Program-made: the position numbers and the translations under genes
Part shown: positions 1 to 8,633 of the stretch, piece by piece
Layout: each line of letters starts with the position of its first letter
Position numbering within the stretch: the stretch's first letter is position 1
Assembly: GCA_049591295.1 (NCBI GenBank)
Contig: JBAWEQ010000080.1
Location: 5,677 to 69,676, forward strand
Length of the DNA: 64,000 nucleotides
Reading direction: 5' to 3'
Source: DTPS01 sp049591295
GTDB taxonomy: Bacteria; Acidobacteriota; UBA4820; DSQY01
The notes under the pieces: model-generated
Told to the model about the DNA's origin: nothing
Databases searched by the model: none
Seen by the model: only the letters and a program-made list of their open reading frames with translations

Positions 1-31
1 TCCAGGGGACCTTTCGCGCTACCCTTCCAGT

Positions 32-1378
32 ATGGCGAAGGTCCTGATCGTGGACGACGAGGCGGCCATTCGTGAAACCCTCCGGGGCATCCTTGAGCGG
101 CAGGGCTATGCCGTCGTGGAGGCGGCCAGCGCGCGGGCGGGCATCGCGGCGCTGGAGGCGGAGGCGCCGGTGGACGTGGCGCTGGTGGACCTGCGGCTTC
201 CCGACCTCGACGGCACGGCGGTCCTGGATGCCTCTCTCGAACGGGGGCTCACGACGCCCGTGGTCATGATCTCGGGCCACGGCTCCATCCCGGCCGCCGT
301 GGACGCCGTGCGGAGGGGGGCCTACGACTTTCTCGAAAAGCCCCTGGACCGCGAACGGCTCCTCATCGTGCTGCGCAACGCCACGCGCCAGTCGGCCCTG
401 GAGCGCCGGGCCTCGGAGGAGAGCGAGGCGGGGTTCCTGACCGCCTCCCCCCTGATGAAGGCCGTCCTCTCGGAGGCGCAGCGGGCGGCACCGTCCTACG
501 CACCCATCCTCATCACCGGCGAGACGGGATCGGGCAAGGAGGTGCTCGCGCGCTGGATCCACCGGCAGAGCCCCTGGTCCACCGGGCCCTTCGTGGCGCT
601 CAACTGCGCCGCCCTGCCCGAGAACCTCGCCGAATCGGAGCTCTTCGGCCACGCCCGCGGGGCCTTCACCGGCGCGGAGAGCGCGCGCAAGGGCAAGTTC
701 CTCACCGCCGACGGGGGCACCCTCTTCCTGGATGAGATCGGCGATCTCCCCCTCCCGGTGCAGGCCAAGCTGTTGCGGGTGCTGGAGGAGGGCGTCGTGG
801 AGCCCGTGGGCTCGGACCGGCCCGTCAAGGTGCGGGTCCGGGTCTTGGCGGCCACGCACCGGGATCTCAAGGCCAAGGCCAAGGAGGGAAGCTTCCGCGA
901 GGACCTCCTCTTCCGCGTATCGGGATTCCCCCTGCACGTACCGCCGCTGAGGGAGCGGCCGGAGGACATCCAGATCCTGACCCGCCGCTTTCTGGCCGAG
1001 GCGCGAGTCCGGCAGGCGTGGCCCATCGGCGAACCCCCGCCGGCCTTCCTCCGGGTGGTGGCCCGCCACACCTGGCCGGGCAACGTCCGGGAGCTCCGCT
1101 GGGCCGTGGAAAGGGCCGTGCTGTTGGCCGGTCCCGCCATGCCGGGGCCGGAGCACCTTCCGCCCGAAGTGCGGTTCGGCCAGGGCGAGGCGCCCTCCGG
1201 ATCCCTCGTGGAGGCGCGGCAGTTTGCGGAGGCCCAGGCCATCCGCCAAGCCCTGGAACAGGCCCGGGGCAACGTCGCCGCCGCAGCCCGGCTCCTCACC
1301 CTCAGCCGCTCCCGCCTCTACGAGCGCCTCGGCGAGCTGGAGATCGACCCCGCCCCCTACCGCCGGCGCAAGGGGTAG
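32..1378 (+). CDS. NtrC-family sigma-54-dependent response regulator
   Basis: 448 aa with the three classic parts in order. An N-terminal receiver domain (about 1-120) carries the phosphoacceptor Asp in VALVDLRLPDLDG. A central AAA+ domain (about 135-370) has Walker A GETGSGKE, the sigma-54 contact loop GAFTGA and Walker B GGTLFLDEIGD. A C-terminal Fis-type helix-turn-helix (about 400-440) follows. The protein should activate sigma-54 promoters after phosphorylation. No sensor kinase follows it, and the partner may lie upstream of the window. It is a second regulator of this type, distinct from PilR at 31409-32788. Family assignment is firm; the target genes are unknown. Confidence 0.93.
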   Translation: MAKVLIVDDEAAIRETLRGILERQGYAVVEAASARAGIAALEAEAPVDVALVDLRLPDLDGTAVLDASLERGLTTPVVMISGHGSIPAAVDAVRRGAYDFLEKPLDRERLLIVLRNATRQSALERRASEESEAGFLTASPLMKAVLSEAQRAAPSYAPILITGETGSGKEVLARWIHRQSPWSTGPFVALNCAALPENLAESELFGHARGAFTGAESARKGKFLTADGGTLFLDEIGDLPLPVQAKLLRVLEEGVVEPVGSDRPVKVRVRVLAATHRDLKAKAKEGSFREDLLFRVSGFPLHVPPLRERPEDIQILTRRFLAEARVRQAWPIGEPPPAFLRVVARHTWPGNVRELRWAVERAVLLAGPAMPGPEHLPPEVRFGQGEAPSGSLVEARQFAEAQAIRQALEQARGNVAAAARLLTLSRSRLYERLGELEIDPAPYRRRKG

Positions 1379-1735
1379 GGGAAAGGCCGGAATTCAGAAG
1401 GCGAAAAGAAAAGGCAGACCACAGAGGCGCAGAGGCACAGAGATAGGGTGGGGCGTGCCGGGACCTCGCCCGAGATGTTCCCGGGGCTACCCGCTGCGGG
1501 CAGCCCTCAGAACGACGCCCACACCGACAATGCGGCGCCCTCCCGAGACCTCCTCCAGGGGGTCGCTTGCTCAGGATCCCGTCGTGCCCGGAACTGCGTC
1601 GTCTTGCACCGGCGGGATTCCGTGTCAGCCGCCCGCTGTAGGCTTGCCACGGAATGACGCGGCGGGAAGCGTCTCGCTTCTCGCGTCTCGCGCCTCCCTC
1701 CACCGTCCCGCGCCCCCGTGCTATCCTGAATCCCC
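1379..1735. repeat. Intergenic region built of dispersed repeats
   Basis: No gene seen in these 357 bases. Positions 1417-1442 are a variant of the ACCAAGACACC-type repeat (cagaggcgcagaggcacag). Positions 1529-1660 resemble a segment at 29089-29216: both have a 'tgctcagg/ggctcagg' block, 'ccggaactgcg', and end in 'taggcttgccacggaatgac' or its variant. Positions 1669-1692 are a short run of the GCGTCTC heptamer. The region separates the NtrC-type gene from the ttcA-like operon and must also hold the latter's promoter, which I could not place. Confidence 0.6.
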
Positions 1736-2542
1736 ATGGATGCGACCCTGGCCACCGGCGTGAAGCTCGAGAAGATGCTCCTGAACCGCGCGGGCAGGGC
1801 CATCGCGGATTTCGACCTCATCCGAGAGGGAGACCGCGTGGCCGTGGCCCTCTCGGGCGGGAAGGACTCTTTCAGCCTGCTCAGGCTCCTCTTCCTGCTC
1901 CAGCGCCGCTCTCCGGTCTCCTTCGAAATGACGGGGCTCACCATCCACAACGGCTCCGACCTGTTTCAGGCGGACCTCCTGGAGGAGTACTGTCGCCGCG
2001 AGGGCATCCCCCTTCACGTGGAGAGGACCTCCCTCGCGGCCGTCGTGGAGGAGAAGCGGCGGCCCGGCTCCCCCTACTGCTCCCTCTGCTCGCGCCTCAG
2101 GCGGGGAGCCCTCTACGGCGCGGCGCAGGCCCTGGGCTGCAACAAGCTCGCCCTGGGGCACCACCTGGACGACGCCGCCGAGACGCTCCTCATGAACCTC
2201 TTCTTCGAGGGGAACCTGAAGGCGATGCCCCCGAAGCTGCTGGCGGAGAACGGCAGGATCACGCTGATCCGTCCCCTGTTGTACGCCCCCGAGGCCCTGC
2301 TCGCCGACTACGCGCGCGAGCAGGGATTCCCCGTCATCGACTGCGGATGCTGGCTCTGCGGGGAGCAGGAACAGGAGAGGGCGCGGATGAAGGCCCTCAT
2401 CGCCGAGGTGTCCGGGCGCTACCCGAAAGTTCGTAGCTCCATCCTGTCGGCCCTCACGAGGCTGGAGCCCCGGTTCCTCATGGACCGTCGCCGGCACGAT
2501 TTCGAGGAGGAGGAGGCCCCCCGTGGAACCCCTGAAAGCTGA
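1736..2542 (+). CDS. ttcA: TtcA-like tRNA 2-thiocytidine biosynthesis protein
   Basis: 268 aa PP-loop ATPase of the TtcA/TilS superfamily. The ATP-pyrophosphatase motif SGGKDS is at about residue 40. The TtcA-type pair CSLC lies near residue 118, followed by GHHLDDAAET and later cysteines in CGCWLCG; in TtcA such cysteines hold an iron-sulfur cluster used to thiolate tRNA cytidine 32. The length fits the family. It starts a compact three-gene run: the next reading frame overlaps its end by 20 bases. A TtcA paralogue acting on another tRNA position is possible. Confidence 0.82.
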   Translation: MDATLATGVKLEKMLLNRAGRAIADFDLIREGDRVAVALSGGKDSFSLLRLLFLLQRRSPVSFEMTGLTIHNGSDLFQADLLEEYCRREGIPLHVERTSLAAVVEEKRRPGSPYCSLCSRLRRGALYGAAQALGCNKLALGHHLDDAAETLLMNLFFEGNLKAMPPKLLAENGRITLIRPLLYAPEALLADYAREQGFPVIDCGCWLCGEQEQERARMKALIAEVSGRYPKVRSSILSALTRLEPRFLMDRRRHDFEEEEAPRGTPES

Positions 2543-3026
2543 AGACCTGCGAGAGCTCTCGCGGCGCATCAGCCAGTACCGGCTTTTCTTCTGGATCTAC
2601 GTCGCCTCGGCGGCCTTCTACGCGGCCAGCGCCGCGGCCCTGACCGCGCAGACCCGGCCGTCCCCCTACCCGCTCGCCGACGGTTCCCTCGCGTTCGGCC
2701 TCTTCGCCCTGCTCGTCGTCTTCCTGGGCCGCTGGGCCGCCTTCCGCCCCTCGGCCCTCCGCCGTCTACAGTTGGACTCGATGCAGAAGATGGTCCGCTA
2801 CATCTTCTTCACGTGGCTCTTCCTGTTGGCCATGGGCGAGAGCCTGGGCATGACGGCGGTCACGGCGGCGGCCCTGGGTGCGGGGCCGCCCTGGAAGATG
2901 CTCCTGCTGTGCCTCTGGCAGGTGCTCGCCGGACTGGTGCTCACCCCAGAGCGGGCGCACTGGGACCGCGTGCTCTCTCTCTGGCAGCAAACCTTCCCCC
3001 CCCCGACCGATAGGAGGATCCCATGA
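2523..3026 (+). CDS. Small polytopic membrane protein, unknown function
   Basis: 167 aa, GTG start inside the end of the ttcA-like gene. Four hydrophobic stretches can be seen: about residues 20-42 (LFFWIYVASAAFYAASAAAL), 57-77, 93-112 and 117-138. The N-terminus and C-terminus are charged and probably cytosolic. I do not recognise a family and see no catalytic motif. Its stop overlaps the next start as ATGA, so it is probably translated together with the exported protein downstream. Confidence 0.65.
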   Translation: MEPLKAEDLRELSRRISQYRLFFWIYVASAAFYAASAAALTAQTRPSPYPLADGSLAFGLFALLVVFLGRWAAFRPSALRRLQLDSMQKMVRYIFFTWLFLLAMGESLGMTAVTAAALGAGPPWKMLLLCLWQVLAGLVLTPERAHWDRVLSLWQQTFPPPTDRRIP

Positions 3027-3469
3027 GCCGTTCCCTGCTGCGCACCGCTCTGGTCGCCGCGGCGCTGTGCCTCTCGCTTCCCTTCAGCGCCGAGTTCTCG
3101 TGCAACCGCTACGACTTCGCGCTGAACCGGTTCATCCGCCTGGACGCCAAGGCGGGCGACCTGGCGATCCAGGACGTGGAGTTCCTGTTCCCCTCCTACA
3201 TCGGTCCCAAGAAGCTGGACATCGAGGGCCGAAACGAGGCCACGGTGGACGTCAAGAATTACGGCACCGTCCCCCTTAGGGTTCACGTGGCCATCGCCCT
3301 CTTCGACGCCAGCGGCAACCTGGTGGGGTGCGGCGCGACGGGGAGCAAGCTCGGGTACACGCGCGCCGGAGAGGGCGAGGACTTCCACGTCACGTTCAAC
3401 TACGTGCACTCCAAGCTGATGAGCGCGAAGTACTTCTACCTGACCGTGGAGACCGAGCCCGCCAAGTAA
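3023..3469 (+). CDS. Small exported protein with beta-sandwich-like fold
   Basis: 148 aa. Residues 1-22 form a signal peptide (MSRSLLRTALVAAALCLSLP) with cleavage likely near FSA-EFS. The mature part is short, beta-strand-rich and resembles FxLYD-type domains (VDVKNYGTVPLRVHVAIALF, then YFYLTVETE near the end). This resemblance is weak and by eye. The start ATG overlaps the upstream stop by four bases. It probably acts in the periplasm or at the envelope; function unknown. Confidence 0.65.
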   Translation: MSRSLLRTALVAAALCLSLPFSAEFSCNRYDFALNRFIRLDAKAGDLAIQDVEFLFPSYIGPKKLDIEGRNEATVDVKNYGTVPLRVHVAIALFDASGNLVGCGATGSKLGYTRAGEGEDFHVTFNYVHSKLMSAKYFYLTVETEPAK

Positions 3470-3499
3470 GAGGGCAGAGAGAATTCGGGAAAGAAAAAA

Positions 3500-3628
3500 T
3501 TCACCACAAAGACACCAAGGGCTTGGGATTGCGAAGTGCGAATGACGGAAATGATGGCCGGCGACCGGCAACCCCCCGCCCCGGCGTCAACCCGAAGCAC
3601 CCTTCAGAGGGCTGCTGACTCAGGATCT
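3500..3628. repeat. Two dispersed repeat fragments
   Basis: Positions 3500-3520 (tcaccacaaagacaccaagg) belong to the ACCAAGACACC family. Positions 3596-3628 (cttcagagggctgctgactc followed by aggatctt) match the block 'cttcggagggccgctggctc' followed by 'agggtccc' at 29102-29131. They fill the gap between two convergent genes. Confidence 0.6.
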
Positions 3629-3632
3629 TAAG

Positions 3633-4352
3633 TCACCGCTTCACGCCGCAGAGGGTCTGCGCCCCATCCCGCGCCACGCGCAGGTGGACCCCCTCCTCGC
3701 GGAACTGAGGCAGGAAGCGGATCTCCACCCCTTCCTCCCTGACCACCCTGTTCAGGTGGAAGTGGCCCAGCACGGCCGATGTCACCCCTTCGGCCTTGAG
3801 GCGGCGGGCCCAGGCCGAGAGCTCCTGCACCGGGAAATAGGTCTTGTAAGTCGCGTTGGTGACCGCCAGCCGGCCTTCCAAGTGACGCGCCAGCCGGAGC
3901 TGCCGTTCGGCCGGCAGGAGCTGGAAAAGCCTCCTCACGGATCGCGCCCTGGAGAACTCCCTCCATCGGAGGTAGTTGGCATCCGAGGTATTGATCAGGT
4001 CGCCGTGTTCGAAGCGGATGCGGGCGGGCCCGTCCGTCACCAGGTCCCAGCGGTCGCACACCCGGATGGGGCTCCACCGGGCCAGCTCATCCATGAAGTA
4101 GTCGCGGTTCCCCGCCAGGTAGATGACCTTGCGCCCGTTCCTGGCGAGGCGCGAGAGGGCCGTGAGGACGGCTTCCTGTTCGGGGGTTTGGGCTTCGGGG
4201 AGGCCGATCCAGACCTGGAAGAGATCGCCGAGAAGGACCAGGTGGGGAGCGCCGGCCCTCTCGAAATCCTGAAGCCAGGTGAGGAATACGGAAAGGGCGG
4301 GGTCGCCGGTCGAAAGGTGGGGGTCCGCCGCGCACCAAGCCAGATCGTCCAC
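3633..4352 (-). CDS. lpxH: UDP-2,3-diacylglucosamine hydrolase (LpxH-like metallophosphoesterase)
   Basis: 239 aa calcineurin-like phosphoesterase. Metal-binding motifs appear in LpxH order and spacing: D-P-H near residue 10, GDLF near 41, GNRD near 79 (the GNRD form is typical of LpxH), EHGD near 113 and GHFH near 195. LpxH hydrolyses UDP-diacylglucosamine to lipid X in lipid A synthesis at the inner-membrane face. I chose the GTG at 4352 because GGAGGAG stands five bases upstream and the length then matches the family; a longer frame reaches 4433. A more general metallophosphoesterase remains possible. Confidence 0.78.
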   Translation of the reverse strand: MDDLAWCAADPHLSTGDPALSVFLTWLQDFERAGAPHLVLLGDLFQVWIGLPEAQTPEQEAVLTALSRLARNGRKVIYLAGNRDYFMDELARWSPIRVCDRWDLVTDGPARIRFEHGDLINTSDANYLRWREFSRARSVRRLFQLLPAERQLRLARHLEGRLAVTNATYKTYFPVQELSAWARRLKAEGVTSAVLGHFHLNRVVREEGVEIRFLPQFREEGVHLRVARDGAQTLCGVKR

Positions 4353-4628
4353 GCCGCTCCTCCGCCTCACGACGCACGGGCCGTGCCGCCGGCCCCGCGT
4401 GGGGAGCCTATCACGCGGGCGGGGGCCGCACAAGGTTGCTTGCGGCCCGGCGGGCGTTCATATTATTCATCAGGCGATGGTTGCGCTGACAGGATTGGGC
4501 GCCGAACAGTGCGACCGGGGTTGGGGCAATAATGGCGCGATCATGTCCAGGGTGTTGGAGGGACGGCCCCCCTTGAGCCTCACGATGGGTGGCGCCGAAT
4601 AGGTCATGGTCATCAAGGAGGAAGAAAA

Positions 4629-5045
4629 ATGGATTTGACCCTTGCCAGCCAGGAGCGTTGCGAGGTGATGGATATCACCGCCAACGTCCAGCGGGCCTGC
4701 CGTCAGTGGGGCGGAAGCGGGGCGGTGCTGGTCTACTGCCCCCATACGACCGGCGGCGTGACCCTCAACGAGAAATTCGATCCGACGGTCCGCCAGGACA
4801 TCCTGCATTGGATGGAGCGGCTGGTCCCCGCGGGAGCGGTCTACGCCCACGAGGAAGGGAACGCCGACGCCCACATCAAGGCGAGCCTTACTGGAAACCA
4901 GGTCCTGATCCCCGTGCGCCAGGGGAATCTGCTCCTGGGCCGTTGGCAGGGGCTTTTCTTCCTGGAGTTCGACGGGCCCAGGCACCGCACCCTCTGGCTC
5001 AGCTTCCTCGCGGCGGCCCCGCAGGAGATGGGAAGCGGGAAGTAG
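4629..5045 (+). CDS. YjbQ/UPF0047 family protein
   Basis: 138 aa, whole-length match by eye to the YjbQ family: CPHTTGGVTLNEKFDPTVRQD (the HTT segment), then HEEGNADAHIKASLTGNQVLIP, and the end motif WQGLFFLEFDGPRHR. Members show weak thiamine-phosphate synthase activity, but the physiological role is uncertain. AAGGAGG sits just upstream of the ATG. It is a stand-alone gene. The 276-base gap before it shows no other gene. Confidence 0.9.
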   Translation: MDLTLASQERCEVMDITANVQRACRQWGGSGAVLVYCPHTTGGVTLNEKFDPTVRQDILHWMERLVPAGAVYAHEEGNADAHIKASLTGNQVLIPVRQGNLLLGRWQGLFFLEFDGPRHRTLWLSFLAAAPQEMGSGK

Positions 5046-5067
5046 GAGCAGGGCGCTGGACGGGATT

Positions 5068-5102
5068 GGCGAGACGCGAGACGCGAGAGGCGAGACGCAA
5101 AA
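5068..5102. repeat. GCGAGAC heptamer tract
   Basis: About four and a half tandem copies of a GCGAGAC-type heptamer just after yjbQ (gcgagacgcgagacgcgag and a variant). This unit recurs in at least six other intergenic regions of this window. Confidence 0.75.
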
Positions 5103-5150
5103 AGCGCGCCCCTTCGTCTGGCGGCGTTTGGCTTTCTGCGTGGCCCCGCC

Positions 5151-5951
5151 TCAATCGTTGACGGTGACGAAGCCCGTGACGCCGTCGGTCTGGATTCGGC
5201 GCTGGAGGGCCTCGGCGGCCTCCTCGGTGGGCAGGTGGCCCACGCGGACTCGGTAGAAGTCCCGGAACCGGATCACGTAGGCATCGCCGTAACGGTTGGC
5301 CATCAGATCCCTGAACCGCAGCGCGTTCTGCTCGTTCTGGAAGGCTCCGACCTGCACGGTGAAGGAGGCGTCGAGCAGGGAGGCACTGGTGCCAGGACCG
5401 CCCACGAGGGTCTCGCCGGGCGTGGGGGCGGACTTGGGCCGCTCGGTGGCGCGGTCCAACACCTGGATGCGAACGTGGGCCAGCCCCTCGTTGGCAAATC
5501 CCAGGGCCTTGGCCGCGCCGTAGGAACAGTCCAACCCCCGGCCCTTCACGAAAGGGCCTCTGTCGTTGATCGTGAGCACGGCCTGGCGGCCGTTGTCCAG
5601 ATTGGTGACCCTCACGATGGTCCCCAGGGGCAGGGTGCGATGCGCCGCAGTGAGGCCGTACATGTCGAAGATCTCGCCGCTGGCCGTGGGCTTGCCGTTG
5701 AAGTCCTTCCCGTACCAGGAGGAGACCACCTCCTGCTCCCGCTCCCGGCTCGGAATGTGCGGCGCGCCGGCCCGGCGCCGGTGGTGCACGCACCCGCTCT
5801 GGAGCAGCAACGCCGCGAGGGCCAGGCCGATCAGAAGCCCGCTCCGGCGCCTCAAGCCGCCCCGCCAAGCCGACCGAGACGCGGCATTCGACCTGTAACC
5901 TTTGGAGGGCGATTCATGGCCGAAGGAGCGCAGCTCGGTGTCATCTCTCAT
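5151..5951 (-). CDS. rlpA: RlpA-family septal ring lytic transglycosylase, lipoprotein with SPOR domain
   Basis: 266 aa. A hydrophobic segment ends in the lipobox LQSGC (Cys about 54), so it should be an outer-membrane lipoprotein. The double-psi beta-barrel domain (about 75-170) has ASWYGKDFNGKPTASGE-like sequence and NDRGPFVKGRGLDCS. The C-terminal SPOR domain (about 192-262) starts FTVQVGAF and binds denuded peptidoglycan at septa. The roughly 35 residues before the signal are unusual and may be a start misassignment, but no better in-frame start is obvious. It overlaps the small membrane gene upstream by 11 bases. Confidence 0.9.
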   Translation of the reverse strand: MRDDTELRSFGHESPSKGYRSNAASRSAWRGGLRRRSGLLIGLALAALLLQSGCVHHRRRAGAPHIPSREREQEVVSSWYGKDFNGKPTASGEIFDMYGLTAAHRTLPLGTIVRVTNLDNGRQAVLTINDRGPFVKGRGLDCSYGAAKALGFANEGLAHVRIQVLDRATERPKSAPTPGETLVGGPGTSASLLDASFTVQVGAFQNEQNALRFRDLMANRYGDAYVIRFRDFYRVRVGHLPTEEAAEALQRRIQTDGVTGFVTVND

Positions 5952-6189
5952 CGGGAAAGGCCCTCCGCAGAATCGAGCCGCGCCGGATGAACCAGAGGAA
6001 CACCAGAAAAGCCGCGACCCCGAGCAGGCCGCCCAGGGCGATGATGAGCAGCGCCCTGACCGCCACTTCGCGCTGCCCCTCTGCCCCGCCGAACCAGGAC
6101 CTCAGGGCCTCCAGGGCTGGGAAGCCCTCGAAGAGCATGTAGAGGGAGGATAAGAGGGCCTTGAGAATCCGGACCAGCCAGTCGAGCAC
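5941..6189 (-). CDS. Small inner-membrane protein
   Basis: 82 aa. A weakly hydrophobic N-terminal helix (LVRILKALLSSLYMLF), a central loop, then a strong transmembrane helix (VRALLIIALGGLLGVAAFLV) followed by basic residues FIRRGSILRR. No family recognised. Its stop overlaps the start of rlpA, which suggests co-translation and a possible role in cell-envelope assembly. Confidence 0.55.
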   Translation of the reverse strand: MLDWLVRILKALLSSLYMLFEGFPALEALRSWFGGAEGQREVAVRALLIIALGGLLGVAAFLVFLWFIRRGSILRRAFPDER

Positions 6190-6256
6190 CCCGTCCTCCC
6201 GCCAGGCACCACGAGACCCGTCTCCGGTCAGCCGAGGGCGGACTCTCCGCCAGGGC

Positions 6257-7012
6257 TCAGGGTTTGAAAGGGTCCTGCAGGTCCATGAGCTGCCGCTGCA
6301 CCTTCACGCCCGGAGGGATGTTCACCTTGAAGGCATCCGGGGGCAGCGTCGGGTTCATCTCCCAGTCCGAAAAATCGAACCGGATGCGGTCTCCCTCCGT
6401 CTCCACCACGTCGAATCCCTCCAGGAGCCCCGTGCGGTCCTCCACATCGAAGTGCAGGACGGCGATCTTCCGCTTCAGGCGGAACTTGCGGGGGACGAGG
6501 GTCAGGTGGGCGATGTGGCCCTCCTCTCCGGACCAGATCACCGTGAAGGACTGCTTCAGCTCATCCAGGGGCTGCCCCACGCCCAGGTAGCGGATGATCT
6601 TGTTCTGGTGCCTCCGGATGTCCTGGACGATGACCCTCTTCTGGCCGGGCTCATAGACCAGCAGGTCGCCGTCCTTGATGAGGAAATAGAGCGGCGAGGG
6701 GGAGGTGTACCGGTAGAGCGCCGTGTCGGGCTTCTTCAGGGTCAGCTCGCCCTTGAGTACCTGCGGCTTGGCCAGCATGCTGAAGTTGTTGGTCTGCACG
6801 AACCTCACGCGCAGGGTTTGGATCCCCTTCTGCAGGTCGTTCATCTTCTGAAGGAGGGCCACCAGCCGGGGGTCATCCGGCTTCGGAGGCTCCTTGGCCC
6901 GCGCGGAAAGGGGCCCAAGCGCTAGCAGGAAGAGGACGACGAGGAGCGGCAGGAGGAGGGCTCTCCCGCCCGGCCTGCCGGCAAAGGGGTTGGAGCGCCG
7001 TTCCCTAGCCAT
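6257..7012 (-). CDS. LolA-family outer-membrane lipoprotein carrier-like protein
   Basis: 251 aa. The signal sequence (about 17-42, LLLPLLVVLFLLALGPLSARA) is followed by a LolA/LolB-like fold: a helix (LLQKMNDLQKGIQTLRVRF), then strands with the motif LKGELTLKKPDTALYRYTSP and YFLIKDGDLLVYEP. LolA chaperones lipoproteins through the periplasm. This version is longer than E. coli LolA and diverged, so another member of the superfamily is possible. It overlaps purH by eight bases, an unusual pairing that suggests transcription together. Confidence 0.75.
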   Translation of the reverse strand: MARERRSNPFAGRPGGRALLLPLLVVLFLLALGPLSARAKEPPKPDDPRLVALLQKMNDLQKGIQTLRVRFVQTNNFSMLAKPQVLKGELTLKKPDTALYRYTSPSPLYFLIKDGDLLVYEPGQKRVIVQDIRRHQNKIIRYLGVGQPLDELKQSFTVIWSGEEGHIAHLTLVPRKFRLKRKIAVLHFDVEDRTGLLEGFDVVETEGDRIRFDFSDWEMNPTLPPDAFKVNIPPGVKVQRQLMDLQDPFKP

Positions 7013-8564
7013 GCCGGAAGTGCCTCGTGCCCGTGAAGACCATGGCCAGCTTGAGCCGGTCGGCGGCCTCGATGACCTCCGGATCCCGGATGCTTCCGCC
7101 CGGCTGGATCACGGCCGTGACGCCGGCTTCGGCCAGTTCCTCTACGCCATCCGGGAAGGGGAAGAAGGCGTCGGAGGCGGCCGAGCAGCCCTTCGTGTCG
7201 CGGTAGGCCTTCATCCGGGCGATCTTCACCGAATCCACCCGGCTCATCTGGCCGGCGCCCACGCCCACGGTCCCCTCCGCGTCTCCGATGACGATGGCGT
7301 TGCTCTTCACGTGCTTGCAGACCTTCCAGGCCAGCTCCAGGGCGGTGGTTTCGGATTCCGTGGGAGCCCGCTTCGTGACCACCTTGCGCTCCTCGGGCAG
7401 GCCCGGCAGGTCCTGGGTCTGCACCAGCAGACCGCCGGCCACGCGCTTGAGGTCCCAGCCCGGGAAGGGATCCTGGTCCTTGAGCTCGATGATCCTGAGG
7501 TTCTTCTTCCGGGAGAGCACCTCCAGGGCCTTGGGCTCGAAGGAGGGGGCCACCACGATCTCCAGGAAGATCTCCGACAGGGCGAGGGCCGCCTCCCCGT
7601 CGCAGGGGACGTTGAAGGCCACGATGCCCCCGTAGGCCGAGAGCGAATCGGTCTGGAGGGCCCGGCGGAAGGCCGCCAGGGGCGTGGCCCCGAGGGCGGC
7701 CCCGCAGGGGTTGGTGTGCTTGATGATGGCGCAGGAGGGGCGCGGCAGCTCGCAGGCCAGGGCCCACGCCCCGTGCAGGTCCAGGAGGTTGTTGAAGGAG
7801 AGCTCCTTGCCCTGGTGCTGCCTCAGGGCCCCGAGGAAGCGGTCCCCCTCGCGGTAGAAGGCGGCCTCCTGCTGCGGGTTTTCGCCGTACCGCAGGCTCT
7901 GGGCCTTATGGACGAAAAGGGGCAGGAAATCGGGGAAGGTCCCTCCGTTGCGGACCAGCTCGCCCCCTTCCATGCGGATCGTGGAGAGATGGCGGGCGAT
8001 GGCGCCGTCGTACTGCGCCGTCCGCTGGAAGGCCTTGGCGGAGAGCCTCAGCCTCGTCTCGGCGGTGACGCCCCCCTCGCGCTCGATCTCTTCCGTGAGC
8101 GGGCCGTAATCCGACGGGTCCACGACCACAGCCACGGATTCGAAGTTCTTCGCCGCCGAGCGGACCATGGAGGGGCCGCCGATGTCGATGTTCTCGACGG
8201 CCTCGGCGATGCTCGCCCCGGGAGAGGCCACCACCCTCTCGAACGGATAGAGATTGACGACCACGAGGTCGATGGGCGCCCCGCCCAGCCGCTCCAGGTC
8301 CTTCAGGTGCTCCTCCGTGCGCCTCGCCAGGATACCGCCGTGCACGCGGGGATGCAGGGTCTTGACCCGCCCTTCCATGACCTCCGGGGAGCCCGTATAG
8401 GAGGCCACGTCCGTCACGGGCAGACCGGCCTCCCTCAGGAGCTTGGCCGTCCCGCCGGTGGAGAGCACCTCCACCCCGCGCCCGGTGAGGAAGCGGACGA
8501 ACCCTTCCAGGTTCTCCTTGCGCGAAACCGAAATCAGAGCCCTCTGGATGGTCACCGTCTTCAT
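7005..8564 (-). CDS. purH: Bifunctional AICAR transformylase/IMP cyclohydrolase
   Basis: 519 aa, normal length. The N-terminal IMP cyclohydrolase part (about 1-195) has ALISVSRKENLEGFVRFL, STGGTAKLL, and GRVKTLHPRVHGGIL. The transformylase part (about 200-519) has LRYGENPQQEAAFYR, the catalytic Lys-His in KHTNPCG, SAYGGIVAFN, and ends with the family signature VIQPGGSIRDPEVIEAAD. It catalyses the last two steps of de novo IMP synthesis in the cytosol. GGAGAAG precedes the ATG. Confidence 0.97.
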   Translation of the reverse strand: MKTVTIQRALISVSRKENLEGFVRFLTGRGVEVLSTGGTAKLLREAGLPVTDVASYTGSPEVMEGRVKTLHPRVHGGILARRTEEHLKDLERLGGAPIDLVVVNLYPFERVVASPGASIAEAVENIDIGGPSMVRSAAKNFESVAVVVDPSDYGPLTEEIEREGGVTAETRLRLSAKAFQRTAQYDGAIARHLSTIRMEGGELVRNGGTFPDFLPLFVHKAQSLRYGENPQQEAAFYREGDRFLGALRQHQGKELSFNNLLDLHGAWALACELPRPSCAIIKHTNPCGAALGATPLAAFRRALQTDSLSAYGGIVAFNVPCDGEAALALSEIFLEIVVAPSFEPKALEVLSRKKNLRIIELKDQDPFPGWDLKRVAGGLLVQTQDLPGLPEERKVVTKRAPTESETTALELAWKVCKHVKSNAIVIGDAEGTVGVGAGQMSRVDSVKIARMKAYRDTKGCSAASDAFFPFPDGVEELAEAGVTAVIQPGGSIRDPEVIEAADRLKLAMVFTGTRHFRHG

Positions 8565-8633
8565 CGTTCTTCTCCGCTCTCATGGGCCGGGGACGGGCGC
8601 CGCCGACGTTCCCGGCATGGTGAAAGCCGCTGC

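Noticed and set aside
4434..4628. Promoter of yjbQ with TATTAT at 4461-4466
   Set aside because: The nearest -35-like TTGCTT leaves a 19-base spacer; too weak to annotate.
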